DNA from: an uncultured Flavobacteriaceae bacterium
GTDB lineage: Bacteria > Bacteroidota > Bacteroidia > Flavobacteriales > Flavobacteriaceae
Assembly: GCA_913020295.1 (NCBI GenBank)
Contig: CAJWAA010000009.1
Coordinates: 1-64,000, forward strand
Length of the DNA: 64,000 nucleotides
Direction of reading: 5' to 3'
Shown: piece by piece, positions 18,313 to 27,423 of the stretch
How the letters are laid out: the number at the start of each line of letters is the position of its first letter
Position numbering within the stretch: the stretch's first letter is position 1
The notes under the pieces: model-generated
The model's input: the letters and a program-made list of their open reading frames with translations, nothing else
What the model was told of the DNA's origin: nothing
Database searches by the model: none
Made by a program: the position numbers and the translations under genes

Positions 18313-19602
18313 TTGAAAGACGCCAAAAAAATATTGATTTTGACTTATTACTGGCCTCCATCTGGGGGTTCAGGTGTTCAACGTTGGATGTATTTTGCAA
18401 AATATCTCAAGCAGTTAGGGTGGACTCCTTATGTCATTACAGTTGATGAAAAACAAGCGTCCTATCCTGTTTTGGATTTCGAACTCTTGGATGAGGTAAA
18501 AGATATTCAAGTAATCAAAACCGACACTAAAGAACCCATAAGATTTTATTCTCTAGTAGTTTCCGGTAAACCCGACAAAGGCGTCCCACAAGGACAGGTT
18601 CCCAAAAAGAGCTTGTTTCGTAAATGTGCTGCTTTTGTTCGTGGCAATTTCTTTATTCCCGATGCCCGAAAAGGGTGGAATACCTATGCCAAAAGTGAAG
18701 CCGAAAAACTCATCCTTCAACGAGGCATCAAAAAAGTAATCACTACAGGACCACCCCATTCAACCCATCTGATTGGTTTGGAATTAAAAGTAAAATTCGG
18801 TGTACACTGGTGGGCCGATTTTCGCGATCCTTGGACGGATATATTTTACAACAAAGATTTGTACCGCACTGCTTGGGTCAAAAGTATTGATGCCCGATTG
18901 GAAGAAAAAGTATTAAAAACCGCAGAAGGTATTTTTACCACGGTGGGAGGAAATTTGGTTCGCAAACTCCAAATCAAAGCACCTGAACAGAGCATTCACA
19001 TATTACCCAATGGCTATGACGCTTCATTGATGTCTTCAATCCCCAAAGCAAGCCAAAAGCCCTTCCATGTTGTTTATACCGGATTATTGACTGAAAATCA
19101 AGACTATCTCCCTGTTATTAAAGTACTTGATGAATTGGCTGGCCCAAAGAATATTCGTCTATCCTTAGCAGGAAATATTCCTATCGATATAATTAAAAAA
19201 ATAAAAAATAACGCCCCAAATATAGAGGTTGTTTACAAGGGATACTTGGCCCACAAAGATGTCATTAGTTTGATGAAAAGCGGGGATTTATTGCTCAATT
19301 TTCTATTTAAAGGAGCTGATCAGGACATGATCTCAGGGAAATTATTGGAGTACTTGGCCTCCCAAGTCCCGATTTTATCAATAGGAAATCCCAAGTCAGA
19401 GGCTGGTAGACTATTAATTAAATCTTCCCTTGCTCGGATGATTGATGCCAACGATGTTGATGCCCAAAAAATATTTATTCAAAAAGTTTTTCGTCTAAAA
19501 GGTAAGGCCACTAATATCCTACCTGAGATTGACAAATGGAGCAGGAAAAATATTACATCTGTATTAAACAATATTTTGGCACAGGGAAAGTTTGCCCATT
19601 GA
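18313..19602 (+). CDS. Glycosyltransferase family 4-like protein
   Basis: 429 aa cytoplasmic or membrane-edge sugar transferase. The N-terminus ILILTYYWPPSGGSGVQRWM is the acceptor-side opening of GT4-like enzymes, and the C-terminal KLLEYLASQVPILSIG is the usual nucleotide-sugar binding segment. A TTG at 18313 is taken as start because the frame is closed by a stop 18 bp upstream and no ATG precedes the conserved opening. It stands alone, so donor and acceptor are unknown; surface polysaccharide synthesis is the likely setting. It ends 3 bp from a convergent cupin gene. Confidence 0.85.
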   Translation: MKDAKKILILTYYWPPSGGSGVQRWMYFAKYLKQLGWTPYVITVDEKQASYPVLDFELLDEVKDIQVIKTDTKEPIRFYSLVVSGKPDKGVPQGQVPKKSLFRKCAAFVRGNFFIPDARKGWNTYAKSEAEKLILQRGIKKVITTGPPHSTHLIGLELKVKFGVHWWADFRDPWTDIFYNKDLYRTAWVKSIDARLEEKVLKTAEGIFTTVGGNLVRKLQIKAPEQSIHILPNGYDASLMSSIPKASQKPFHVVYTGLLTENQDYLPVIKVLDELAGPKNIRLSLAGNIPIDIIKKIKNNAPNIEVVYKGYLAHKDVISLMKSGDLLLNFLFKGADQDMISGKLLEYLASQVPILSIGNPKSEAGRLLIKSSLARMIDANDVDAQKIFIQKVFRLKGKATNILPEIDKWSRKNITSVLNNILAQGKFAH

Positions 19603-19605
19603 TTT

Positions 19606-19953
19606 TCAACCAATAAAATCCTCTCTCATTGGACTAAAAGCATCGATAAGTTCCCCTTCTTCAATACATAACGCACTGTGAAGGGTATTTGGAGGTACGT
19701 AGAATGAATCTCCTTTTTTCAGTTTTTGGGTAACACCATCAACGGTGATTTCAAACACACCCGACCCGATAAGGGTTGACTGTGAGTGGTGATGCTGGTG
19801 TTCGGAACCTATACCTCCTTTTTCAAAATGAACTTGAACCAACATCAATTGATCGTCATAGCCCAATATTTTTCTTTTAATCTTTGGCTCTACCGCCTCC
19901 CAATCGGAAGAGGAGGTGTTTAAAAATGATTTACTCGATTTAACAGGTTTCAT
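19606..19953 (-). CDS. Small cupin-domain protein
   Basis: 115 aa single-domain cupin. Metal-binding motif 1 is seen in GSEHQHHHSQSTLIGSGVFE (about residues 50-69: three clustered His and the trailing Glu), and motif 2 in FYVPPNTLHSALC (His at about 94). Related small cupins include KdgF-type enzymes that act on uronate products and simple sugar isomerases, but no specific activity can be assigned. It is last in the long minus-strand run that begins with the Gfo/Idh/MocA gene, 12 bp after nadD. Confidence 0.85.
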   Translation of the reverse strand: MKPVKSSKSFLNTSSSDWEAVEPKIKRKILGYDDQLMLVQVHFEKGGIGSEHQHHHSQSTLIGSGVFEITVDGVTQKLKKGDSFYVPPNTLHSALCIEEGELIDAFSPMREDFIG

Positions 19954-19965
19954 ACTAAAGGGTAA

Positions 19966-20547
19966 TTAGTTATAGAAGTTGAATTTTAGAAGATAATCTT
20001 GAATTTTGGGGGGAAGAAAATCAACCAATAATTTTTTTTTAACAAGAGCATCTCGAATTTCGGTCGCTGAAATATTTAATAAAGGAGCTTTAAAATACAC
20101 AACTTTCGGATGATCTAAAAATGTTTCGGGGATTTTATTCGATTGGGAGCGGGGATAAACAAAAATCTGAAATTGTTCCAAAATCTGATGATATTCTTCC
20201 CATCGGTCGAAATGCTCCATATTGTCTTGACCCAAAATTAATGTAAATTGATTTTTGAGATATTTTTTTTTAAGATGATTTAGGGTTTGAATGGTATAAT
20301 TAGGAGTTGGTAAATCAAATTCTTCTGAACAGGCTTTGAGTTTCGATTTACCTACAATGGCCAATTCGATCATGGCCAATCGATGATGGTTTTCCATCAA
20401 GTCATTTTTTTTCTTGAATGGACTTTGAGGACTGATCACTAGCCAAACTTCATCCAAGTTTGTATTATCAGCAAAAAATTCTGCAACTGCCAAATGTCCT
20501 AAATGGATAGGATTGAAGGTTCCAAAGAGGAGGCCGATTCTTTTCAT
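19966..20547 (-). CDS. nadD: Nicotinate-nucleotide adenylyltransferase
   Basis: 193 aa enzyme of NAD synthesis joining ATP and nicotinate mononucleotide. The nucleotidyl-transferase signature GTFNPIHLGHL is at about residues 8-18, with the second motif SATEIRDAL near 160-168. Start: ATG at 20547 (MKRIGLLFG) gives the family N-terminus and sits 7 bp after gmk; a longer in-frame start at 20568 would overlap gmk and add residues with no match. Confidence 0.94.
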   Translation of the reverse strand: MKRIGLLFGTFNPIHLGHLAVAEFFADNTNLDEVWLVISPQSPFKKKNDLMENHHRLAMIELAIVGKSKLKACSEEFDLPTPNYTIQTLNHLKKKYLKNQFTLILGQDNMEHFDRWEEYHQILEQFQIFVYPRSQSNKIPETFLDHPKVVYFKAPLLNISATEIRDALVKKKLLVDFLPPKIQDYLLKFNFYN

Positions 20548-20554
20548 TACAACT

Positions 20555-21124
20555 TTATGAGTTGACAAATTCTTTTACCCCCTGGAACATCTCTTTTTTT
20601 GCTTTTTCTAGATCTTCGTTGACAATCACCAAATCAAATTCGGGAGCAGACTCTACTTCAATTTTTGCTTTGGCAACACGCTCAAGGAGTAAAGCTTCAT
20701 TTTCGGTTCCTCTAGCCCGTAATCGTTGTTTTAATATTTCAAAACTGGGAACTTGAATAAAAATCGATAAAGTTTGTTCTGGGTATTGAGATTTGATATT
20801 CAGCCCCCCAACTACATCGATATCAAAAACAATGTGGTGTCCGTCAGACCATTTACTTTCCAACTCCGAACGCAAGGTTCCATAAAATTTACCCGGATAA
20901 ACCTCTTCATATTCGACAAAAGCATTTTCTTCAATTTTTTTCTGGAAAGCTTCTGGGGTCAGGAAATGATAATCGATGCCGTCTTGTTCTTTACCACGTG
21001 GGGGGCGGCAGGTAGCCGAAATAGAAAAAACCAAGGGGAGATTTTGTTTCAACAAGGCATGAACCAAAGTGGATTTACCACTACCTGATGGTGCCGAAAT
21101 AACAATAAGTTTTCCTTCCTTCAA
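20555..21124 (-). CDS. gmk: Guanylate kinase, TTG start
   Basis: 189 aa kinase that converts GMP to GDP with ATP. The P-loop SAPSGSGKST is at residues 10-19; the GMP site follows (CRPPRGKEQDGIDYHFL, about 39-55; FVEYEEVYPGKFYGT, about 69-83). The start must be the TTG at 21124-21122: the codon just before it in the same frame is the yicC stop, and no ATG precedes the P-loop. Stop and start touching suggests coupled translation with yicC. Confidence 0.94.
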   Translation of the reverse strand: MKEGKLIVISAPSGSGKSTLVHALLKQNLPLVFSISATCRPPRGKEQDGIDYHFLTPEAFQKKIEENAFVEYEEVYPGKFYGTLRSELESKWSDGHHIVFDIDVVGGLNIKSQYPEQTLSIFIQVPSFEILKQRLRARGTENEALLLERVAKAKIEVESAPEFDLVIVNEDLEKAKKEMFQGVKEFVNS

Positions 21125-21982
21125 TTATAAAACATTAAGTAATTGCTCCTTTATTTTTTCAAGTTCATCTTTCATTTGTATGACCAGTTTTTGGAGGTTG
21201 GCATGATTGGCTTTCGATCCAATTGTATTTATCTCCCTACCGATTTCCTGAGCAATAAAACCTAGCTTTTTTCCATTTGAAGTATCATCGTCTAGGTTAT
21301 TTTTAAAATATTCGATATGATTTTTGAGTCGAACTTTCTCTTCAGTGATATCATATTTTTCCAAATAATAAATCAACTCCTGCTCGAAGCGATTTTGGTC
21401 AACTTCCACCTCTAAACTATCCAAAGCAGATTGTAATTTTTCTTTGATTTTAGTATTTCTTTCGGGATCGACAATTTCAACTTCCTCAGTGAGTTCCTCT
21501 AAATTTTTTAATCTTTTTTTGAATTCGCTTTCGAGAATCTTTCCCTCATCTGTTCTGAATCCAATAATTGCGTCGACTGCTTTTTTCAGAAGTGTCTCGA
21601 TCAATTCAATTTCGGCTTCTTCAAAACCCTCTACTTCAGTTTTGAATATATCGGGTAGCTTTAGGGCAATTTTGAGCAGCTCAAGACGGTTTCCATCTTC
21701 TATACTTTTCAATTGTTCCATGTAATGATTGACTGAAGCTACATTGATGATTTTGGCATTGGATTCACCCATATTATCAATGTTGAGGTTAATGTCAATT
21801 TTACCTCTTTTAAGAAACTCTCCAATACTTTTTTTTAGTTGAATTTCTATTTCCCTGAGGTGAACAGGCATTCGGGCATTGATTTCTAATCCTTTGCTAT
21901 TGAGCGATCGTAACTCAAGAACATAGTTTTTGTTTTCGAATTGTATCTCGGCTTTACCGTAGCCGGTCATCGATTGAATCAT
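21125..21982 (-). CDS. YicC-family endoribonuclease
   Basis: 285 aa protein of the YicC family, whose E. coli member is reported to cut RNA. The N-terminus MIQSMTGYGKAE and the C-terminus (GREINTIGSKANHANLQKLV with a terminal helix) are diagnostic. The middle is rich in charged helices. It is directly followed by gmk, a pairing common in bacteria, and lies 6 bp after the DUF1080 gene, so it may be read from the upstream sugar genes as well. Confidence 0.9.
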   Translation of the reverse strand: MIQSMTGYGKAEIQFENKNYVLELRSLNSKGLEINARMPVHLREIEIQLKKSIGEFLKRGKIDINLNIDNMGESNAKIINVASVNHYMEQLKSIEDGNRLELLKIALKLPDIFKTEVEGFEEAEIELIETLLKKAVDAIIGFRTDEGKILESEFKKRLKNLEELTEEVEIVDPERNTKIKEKLQSALDSLEVEVDQNRFEQELIYYLEKYDITEEKVRLKNHIEYFKNNLDDDTSNGKKLGFIAQEIGREINTIGSKANHANLQKLVIQMKDELEKIKEQLLNVL

Positions 21983-21988
21983 AGCTTG

Positions 21989-22714
21989 CTATAATTCCCG
22001 GATTTTGATATTACGATAGCTGACACCATCACCGTGATCTTGCAGTCCTATTTTTCCAGTTTTAAATTTGGCAAAATCTTTCCAGTCTTTAAATTTCGAA
22101 TTGACCACCAGATCATCCCATTCCGGCCCGCTCAATGGAAACTTTACAATTTCCACGTCATTTAGTTTAACAATGGCTTTATTGGTGGTGTAATTAATTG
22201 AAATAAAAACATGATTCCATTCTCCAGCGGGTTTGCATACATCCACTGAAGGCTGAACCATATCGTAAAGTGCACCTGCTTGATGAAAATTTGGTTTGAC
22301 AAAGGAATCTGGGTGACGTTCATTGTCAAGAACCTGAATTTCTGGACCTGTTTGATAGGGCTCTTTGAATCTCTCTCCTTCTTTTACACCCCAAAAAATT
22401 CCACTATTTCCTCCCTCTACAATTTTCCATTCCAACGAAAGCTCAAAGTCGGTAAACTCCCTATCAGTAACAATATTATTTCCTTTTCCACTTCCAGTTC
22501 CATCAGGTAAAACCATTGCTCCATCTTCAATAATCCACGCAGCACTCATTTCGGAGCTATTGAATTGATGCCATCCGTCGAAAGAGACCCCATTGAATAA
22601 GTCCACCCACTCTTTTTGTGGAGCGGGTGCTTCTGCAGTTGTTGTTTTTTTCTTAGGGATCTGTTTACAAGCTATTATAAGTGAGACTAGTCCAATAAAT
22701 AATAATTTTCTCAT
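21989..22714 (-). CDS. DUF1080 lipoprotein (3-keto-disaccharide hydrolase family)
   Basis: 241 aa lipoprotein: signal with lipobox IIAC (Cys at residue 16), a short Lys/Pro/Ala-rich linker, then one jelly-roll DUF1080 domain (about 35-241). Family-typical phrases are WVDLFNGVSFDGWHQF, LSLEWKIVEGGNSGIFWG, ETGPEIQVLDNERHPD-like (here YQTGPEIQVLDNERHPD) and GKIGLQDHGDGVSYRNIKIR. Studied members cleave glycosides whose sugar has been oxidised at C3. Position beside a TIM-barrel isomerase and Gfo/Idh/MocA genes, with a GMC dehydrogenase nearby, supports that role. It should act on the cell surface or in the periplasm. Confidence 0.88.
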   Translation of the reverse strand: MRKLLFIGLVSLIIACKQIPKKKTTTAEAPAPQKEWVDLFNGVSFDGWHQFNSSEMSAAWIIEDGAMVLPDGTGSGKGNNIVTDREFTDFELSLEWKIVEGGNSGIFWGVKEGERFKEPYQTGPEIQVLDNERHPDSFVKPNFHQAGALYDMVQPSVDVCKPAGEWNHVFISINYTTNKAIVKLNDVEIVKFPLSGPEWDDLVVNSKFKDWKDFAKFKTGKIGLQDHGDGVSYRNIKIREL

Positions 22715-22724
22715 TAATTGTGTT

Positions 22725-23777
22725 TTAAATATTAAGTAATTTTTTTAAACGATTTTCATCGATTTCAGTTCCGGCAAAATCATCGAAAGTTTTTTGAGTA
22801 GCCTCGATGATGTGTGATTGAATGAAATGAGCGCCCTCTCGAGCTCCTTGCTCTGGACTTTTAATACAGCATTCCCATTCCATAACGGCCCAGACATCAC
22901 AACCATATTCTGTTAGCTTAGTAAAAATAGTTTTAAAATCTATTTGTCCGTCACCGGGAGAACGATAACGGCCTGCGCGATCAATCCAATCACCATAACC
23001 TCCAAAGGCTCCTTTTTTTCCAGTGGGTTTAAACTCCGAATCTTTCACATGGAAAGACTTGATGAACTCGTGATAGTGATCGATGTATTCTATATAATCG
23101 AGCTGCTGCAACACAAAGTGACTGGGATCGTAAAGAATATTGGCTCTTTTGTGATTTCCAGTAGCTTTCAAAAAGCGCTCAAAGGTCACCCCATCGTGGA
23201 GGTCTTCTCCTGGGTGGATTTCATAACAGACATCAACACCGTTCTCATCAAAGGTGTTGAGTATAGGCAACCATCTGTTGGCCAATTCCTTAAACCCCAT
23301 TTCCACAAGACCCTCGGGACGTTGTGGCCAAGGATGCCAAGTGTGCCATAACAGAGCACCGGAGAAAGTGGCATGGGTATTAAGTCCAAGTCGGTTACTT
23401 GCTTTTGCTGCTTTTTTAAGAGTTTCAATAGCCCATTTGGTTCTCGCTTTGGGATTATTTTTATAAGCGTCAGGTGCAAAGTTGTCAAACATTAAATCAT
23501 AGGCTGGATGAACTGCTACCAGTTGACCCTGTAAGTGGGTTGAAAGTTCGGTAATCTCAAGATCGTAGGAATTAATTTTTCCTTTCAAATCATCGCAGTA
23601 AGTCTGACTTTCGGCAGCTTTGTCCAGATCTATCAAAAAGCTTTCCCATGTGGGAATTTGAACCCCTTTGTAACCCAAGTCGGCTGCCCACTTGCACATG
23701 CCGTCTAGAGAATTGAAAGGAGCCTGCTTGTCAACAAACTGCGCCAAAAAAATAGCAGGTCCTTTTATGGTTTTCAT
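22725..23777 (-). CDS. Sugar phosphate isomerase/epimerase-like TIM-barrel protein
   Basis: 350 aa protein of the xylose isomerase-like/AP endonuclease family 2 fold. Probable metal ligands are in CYEIHPGEDLHDG (about residues 187-199), ILYDPSHFVLQ, SFHVKDSEF and WAVMEWECC. The start is the ATG at 23777, which overlaps the TGA of the preceding oxidoreductase gene by 4 bp; an earlier in-frame start would lie within that gene. No signal peptide is seen, so it acts in the cytoplasm. Likely substrates are keto-sugars or inositol-like compounds (inference). Confidence 0.87.
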   Translation of the reverse strand: MKTIKGPAIFLAQFVDKQAPFNSLDGMCKWAADLGYKGVQIPTWESFLIDLDKAAESQTYCDDLKGKINSYDLEITELSTHLQGQLVAVHPAYDLMFDNFAPDAYKNNPKARTKWAIETLKKAAKASNRLGLNTHATFSGALLWHTWHPWPQRPEGLVEMGFKELANRWLPILNTFDENGVDVCYEIHPGEDLHDGVTFERFLKATGNHKRANILYDPSHFVLQQLDYIEYIDHYHEFIKSFHVKDSEFKPTGKKGAFGGYGDWIDRAGRYRSPGDGQIDFKTIFTKLTEYGCDVWAVMEWECCIKSPEQGAREGAHFIQSHIIEATQKTFDDFAGTEIDENRLKKLLNI

Positions 23778-24916
23778 TGATTTTCCATGCTTACCCATAC
23801 ATTTCCTTTTTGATTAGATTCAACAGTTTTTTCTATAAACAGCATCCCTCGAACTCCTTCATAAAGGGTAGGGAATTCTCCATTGTAAGATTTTTCCTCC
23901 CTAAGTGCCTTTGCTACTCCTTTGTAAATATTTCCCATAGCATCAAAAATACCTTCGGGATGTCCGGCTGGTAATTTGGTACCATCCAAGGATACGTCGG
24001 TATTGTATGAAGCATTGCCAGGTTTGATTAGTCTTCTGGGTTCATCGTCTTTGAGGTGATACAAATAATTGGGATTTTCTTGTTCCCATTTTAATGCTCC
24101 CTTTCTTCCGTATATAGCCACGGCTATGTTATTTTCATCTCCGGTTGCAATTTGGCTGGCACGAAGCAATCCTTTGGCTTTGTTTTCCATACGGATGAGA
24201 ATCGTACCGTCAATGTCAAGGGGATTGTCATCATAGAGGGTGTTTAAGTCCGAGAGTAATTCTCTAACTTCCATGCCTGTAACATATTCTAACATATTAA
24301 ATATATGGGTCCCTATGTCTCCGATACAGGAACTTATTCCTGCTTTTTTGGGGTCCAATCGCCATACTTTACTTCTTTTTTCTTTGTCATGAATCACAGG
24401 GTTTATCCAACCTTGGTAATACTGTAAATCTACTTTGTGAATATCTCCGATGACCCCATTGGCGATCATGTCTTTCATTTCTCTGACCATTGGATAACCG
24501 GTGTAAGTATAGGTTACTGCAAAAATTACTTGGTGCTTTTCTTGTAGTGACTGTAACACTTTAGCCTCTTGAAGTGTTGTGGTTAGTGGCTTTTCACAAA
24601 TAACGTGAAAACCGTTTTCCAACAGTTTTTTGGCCATGGGGTAATGCAAAAAGTTGGGGGTCAAAACAGAAACCACTTCAACTTTTTCACCCACGGGTTT
24701 AGCGGATTCTTCCGCAATAAATGCATTAAAATCAGTATAAACCCTTTCAGTGTTTACACCGATTTGATTGGCAAATTTGATATTTTCCTCATAATCAGGA
24801 TTAAAAACTCCACCCACAATCTCGTAGCGATCATACATATGGGAAGCCACTCTGTGCAACACACCGATCAGTGAGTCTCCTCCACCTCCCAATATGCCTA
24901 GTCGAATTTTACTCAT
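23774..24916 (-). CDS. Gfo/Idh/MocA-family oxidoreductase
   Basis: 380 aa NAD(P)-dependent sugar or inositol dehydrogenase type. The Rossmann opening LGILGGGGDSLIGVLHR is at about residues 6-22, and the conserved EKPLTTT (about 109-115) carries the active-region lysine. GISSCIGDIGTHIFNMLEY holds the C-terminal Asp-x-x-x-His pair. There is no signal peptide. It heads a minus-strand run with the isomerase (4 bp overlap) and DUF1080 genes, and is divergent from the GMC dehydrogenase across a 147 bp gap. A role in reducing or re-forming 3-keto sugars is inferred from that context. Confidence 0.9.
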   Translation of the reverse strand: MSKIRLGILGGGGDSLIGVLHRVASHMYDRYEIVGGVFNPDYEENIKFANQIGVNTERVYTDFNAFIAEESAKPVGEKVEVVSVLTPNFLHYPMAKKLLENGFHVICEKPLTTTLQEAKVLQSLQEKHQVIFAVTYTYTGYPMVREMKDMIANGVIGDIHKVDLQYYQGWINPVIHDKEKRSKVWRLDPKKAGISSCIGDIGTHIFNMLEYVTGMEVRELLSDLNTLYDDNPLDIDGTILIRMENKAKGLLRASQIATGDENNIAVAIYGRKGALKWEQENPNYLYHLKDDEPRRLIKPGNASYNTDVSLDGTKLPAGHPEGIFDAMGNIYKGVAKALREEKSYNGEFPTLYEGVRGMLFIEKTVESNQKGNVWVSMENQ

Positions 24917-25063
24917 TTTGATTTATTTTTACCGTTTTAGTAAAAATAGGATTAATTTTTCAAAACCAAAATGGATATTAATTCATAATTATTTTTTCGA
25001 AACAAGAGCTTTAATATTTTATAAGTCCTTATTTTTATTGAAAACTAAGTAATCTTTTTGTTT

Positions 25064-26758
25064 ATGAGTCAAGAATACGATGCGATTGTAATTGGAACTG
25101 GAATTAGTGGGGGCTGGGCTGCTAAAGAGTTATGTGAAAGTGGACTTAAAACATTGGTACTTGAAAGAGGAAGGATGATTAGGCATATAACTGATTATCA
25201 CACCGCAAATATGGATCCTTGGGATTTCAAAGGTGGAGATAAAACCACCCAAGAAATTGAAAAAAAACAATATAAGCAAATCAGATCTACTAGATATGCA
25301 GTTCATGAATCAACTTCTCATTTTTTTGTAGATGATAATGAGCATCCCTATAATGAGGATAAGCCTTTTGACTGGGTCCGGGGCTACCACGTAGGTGGAA
25401 AATCTTTAATGTGGGCAAGGCAAGTATATAGATTGAGCGAATTTGATTTTGAGGCTAATGCTAAGGAGGGTATTGCCATTGATTGGCCTATTAGATATAA
25501 AGACTTGGCTCCCTGGTATAGTTATGTAGAAAAGTATATCGGTGTTTCTGGAGAAAAGTTAGGTTTACCCCAGCTCCCTGACAGTGAGTTTTTAAAACCT
25601 ATGGAATTGACATGTGCTGAGGAAAAGTTTAAAAATGAAATAGCTAGTAAATACGATGACCGTCTAATAACAAACGCTAGAGTTGCTCATATTACTGAAG
25701 GAACTAAACCTGGATTAGGCCGTGTTACATGTCAATATAGGAATCGTTGTAGAAGAGGATGTCCTTATGGAGCATACTTTAGTAGTAATTCATCTACCTT
25801 ACCTGCAGCAGATGCTACAGGAAAAATGACACTCAGACCGAATTCAATTGTCACTCAAATCATTTATGATGAAAAAAATAACAGGGCAAGTGGTGTTCGA
25901 GTAATTGATTCTGAGACAAATGAAGTAACTGAATATAAAGCTAAAATTATCTTTCTGTGTGCTTCAACTATTGCTTCTACTTCAATTTTATTACAATCAG
26001 TATCTGATCGTTTCCCGAACGGACTTGGTAATGATTCAGGAGAACTAGGTCATAATTTGATGGATCATCATCTCAGATTAGGAGCAAGTGCTGAGATTGA
26101 GGGATTTGAGGATAGGTATTACACTGGAAGAAGGCCTGGAGGTATTTATATTCCAAGATTTGTAAATATCGGGGGTTCCACTAATGTAAGTGATTTTGTG
26201 AGAGGATATGGTTTTCAAGGAGGTGCAAAAAGAGGGCCAAATAATGGTAATGGTTCCAATGAAGCATATGGTACTAAATTTAAAGAAGTAATTCAGACGC
26301 CCGGACCATGGAAAATAAACCTTGGTGGTTTTGGTGAAATATTACCTTACCACGATAACAAAATGTATCTTAATTATAATAAAAAAGATAAGTGGGGACT
26401 TCCTACTGTCACTTTTGATGCTGAAATAAAAGAAAATGAATACAAAATGAGAAAGCACTTGCTTCAACAGATTGGAGAAATGCTTGAATCAGCAGGGTTT
26501 AAAAATGTTCAAACCAGAGATAGGGGATATTATTACGGTGCTGGAATACATGAAATGGGAACAGCTAGAATGGGACGTGATAAAAAAACTTCCGTTTTAA
26601 ATAAGTTCAATCAAATTCACTCTGTAAAAAATGTTTTTGTGACTGACGGATCCTGTATGACCTCCTCTGGGAATGTTAACCCCTCATTAACATATATGGC
26701 AATTACTGCAAGAGCTGCAAATTATGCAGTAAAAGAATTGAAAAAAATGAACCTTTAA
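25064..26758 (+). CDS. GMC-family sugar dehydrogenase, large flavin subunit
   Basis: 564 aa FAD oxidoreductase. The FAD motif VIGTGISGGWAAKEL starts at about residue 9. The C-terminal catalytic pair is His496 (GIHEMGTARMG) and Asn539 (NVNPSLT). A cysteine cluster at C223, C229 and C233 (CQYRNRCRRGC) resembles the Fe-S binding cluster of bacterial FAD glucose/glucoside dehydrogenases. Start: ATG 25064, not the TTG two codons upstream. No signal peptide, so export with the Tat-type small subunit encoded 15 bp downstream is likely. Sugar C1 or C3 oxidation are both possible; DUF1080 nearby favours C3. Confidence 0.92.
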   Translation: MSQEYDAIVIGTGISGGWAAKELCESGLKTLVLERGRMIRHITDYHTANMDPWDFKGGDKTTQEIEKKQYKQIRSTRYAVHESTSHFFVDDNEHPYNEDKPFDWVRGYHVGGKSLMWARQVYRLSEFDFEANAKEGIAIDWPIRYKDLAPWYSYVEKYIGVSGEKLGLPQLPDSEFLKPMELTCAEEKFKNEIASKYDDRLITNARVAHITEGTKPGLGRVTCQYRNRCRRGCPYGAYFSSNSSTLPAADATGKMTLRPNSIVTQIIYDEKNNRASGVRVIDSETNEVTEYKAKIIFLCASTIASTSILLQSVSDRFPNGLGNDSGELGHNLMDHHLRLGASAEIEGFEDRYYTGRRPGGIYIPRFVNIGGSTNVSDFVRGYGFQGGAKRGPNNGNGSNEAYGTKFKEVIQTPGPWKINLGGFGEILPYHDNKMYLNYNKKDKWGLPTVTFDAEIKENEYKMRKHLLQQIGEMLESAGFKNVQTRDRGYYYGAGIHEMGTARMGRDKKTSVLNKFNQIHSVKNVFVTDGSCMTSSGNVNPSLTYMAITARAANYAVKELKKMNL

Positions 26759-26773
26759 TTTAAATTACCGATA

Positions 26774-27421
26774 ATGGATAGAAGAAAAGTATTAAAAACA
26801 ATTGGTTACGGTTCAGGGGCAATTACTCTGACCCCAGCAGTAGTTGGACTTTTTCATAGCTGTCAAACCAACTCCTCTAATTTTTTTCCTGAGTACTTTA
26901 ATAAAAACCAGTTTTCTGTTGTATCTCAATTAATGGAGCTAATAATTCCTGAGACTGAAATTCCAGGTGCCATTAATCTTAAACTACCCGAATTTTTAGA
27001 TGGTTATATTAACATAATTTTTTCTGAGGTACGAAAAAAAAAGATATCAACAGGATTAGAAAGTTTTATTGAAGTTTCTCTTTTTGATTCTGAAAAAAGT
27101 AATGCAAATAGATTGACCAATGAAGATTTAGATTTTCAATTATCAAAATATCTCAAAGCAGATTTTAAGAAAAAAAACTCATGGAAAAAGCAAGAATCTG
27201 CTTATCAGAAAGCTTTACAAAATAAAAATAAGTCTACTAAACTTCCAAAAGAAGCATTAGCTTATGGATTTGCAAATCAATTACGCTCATTATCTATAAC
27301 TGCATTTAGAACTAATGAATACATAGGAGAAAATATATTAGCATATGCCCCGATTCCTGGGGAGCAAAGAGGATGTGTAGACCTTATGGAAACTACTGGA
27401 GGTAAGATTTGGTCATTATAA
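26774..27421 (+). CDS. Gluconate 2-dehydrogenase subunit 3-like small subunit, Tat-type signal
   Basis: 215 aa partner of the GMC dehydrogenase. The N-terminus DRRKVLKTIGYGSGAITLTP is a twin-arginine signal (RR at residues 3-4), followed by a lipobox-like FHSC (Cys30). The body fits the gluconate_2-dh3 family: FSVVSQLMELIIPETEIPGA (about 48-67) and the C-terminal EYIGENILAYAPIPGEQRGC. In known systems this subunit is needed for folding and export of the flavin subunit through the Tat pore. It ends 2 bp from the convergent azurin-like gene. Confidence 0.86.
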   Translation: MDRRKVLKTIGYGSGAITLTPAVVGLFHSCQTNSSNFFPEYFNKNQFSVVSQLMELIIPETEIPGAINLKLPEFLDGYINIIFSEVRKKKISTGLESFIEVSLFDSEKSNANRLTNEDLDFQLSKYLKADFKKKNSWKKQESAYQKALQNKNKSTKLPKEALAYGFANQLRSLSITAFRTNEYIGENILAYAPIPGEQRGCVDLMETTGGKIWSL

Positions 27422-27423
27422 AA

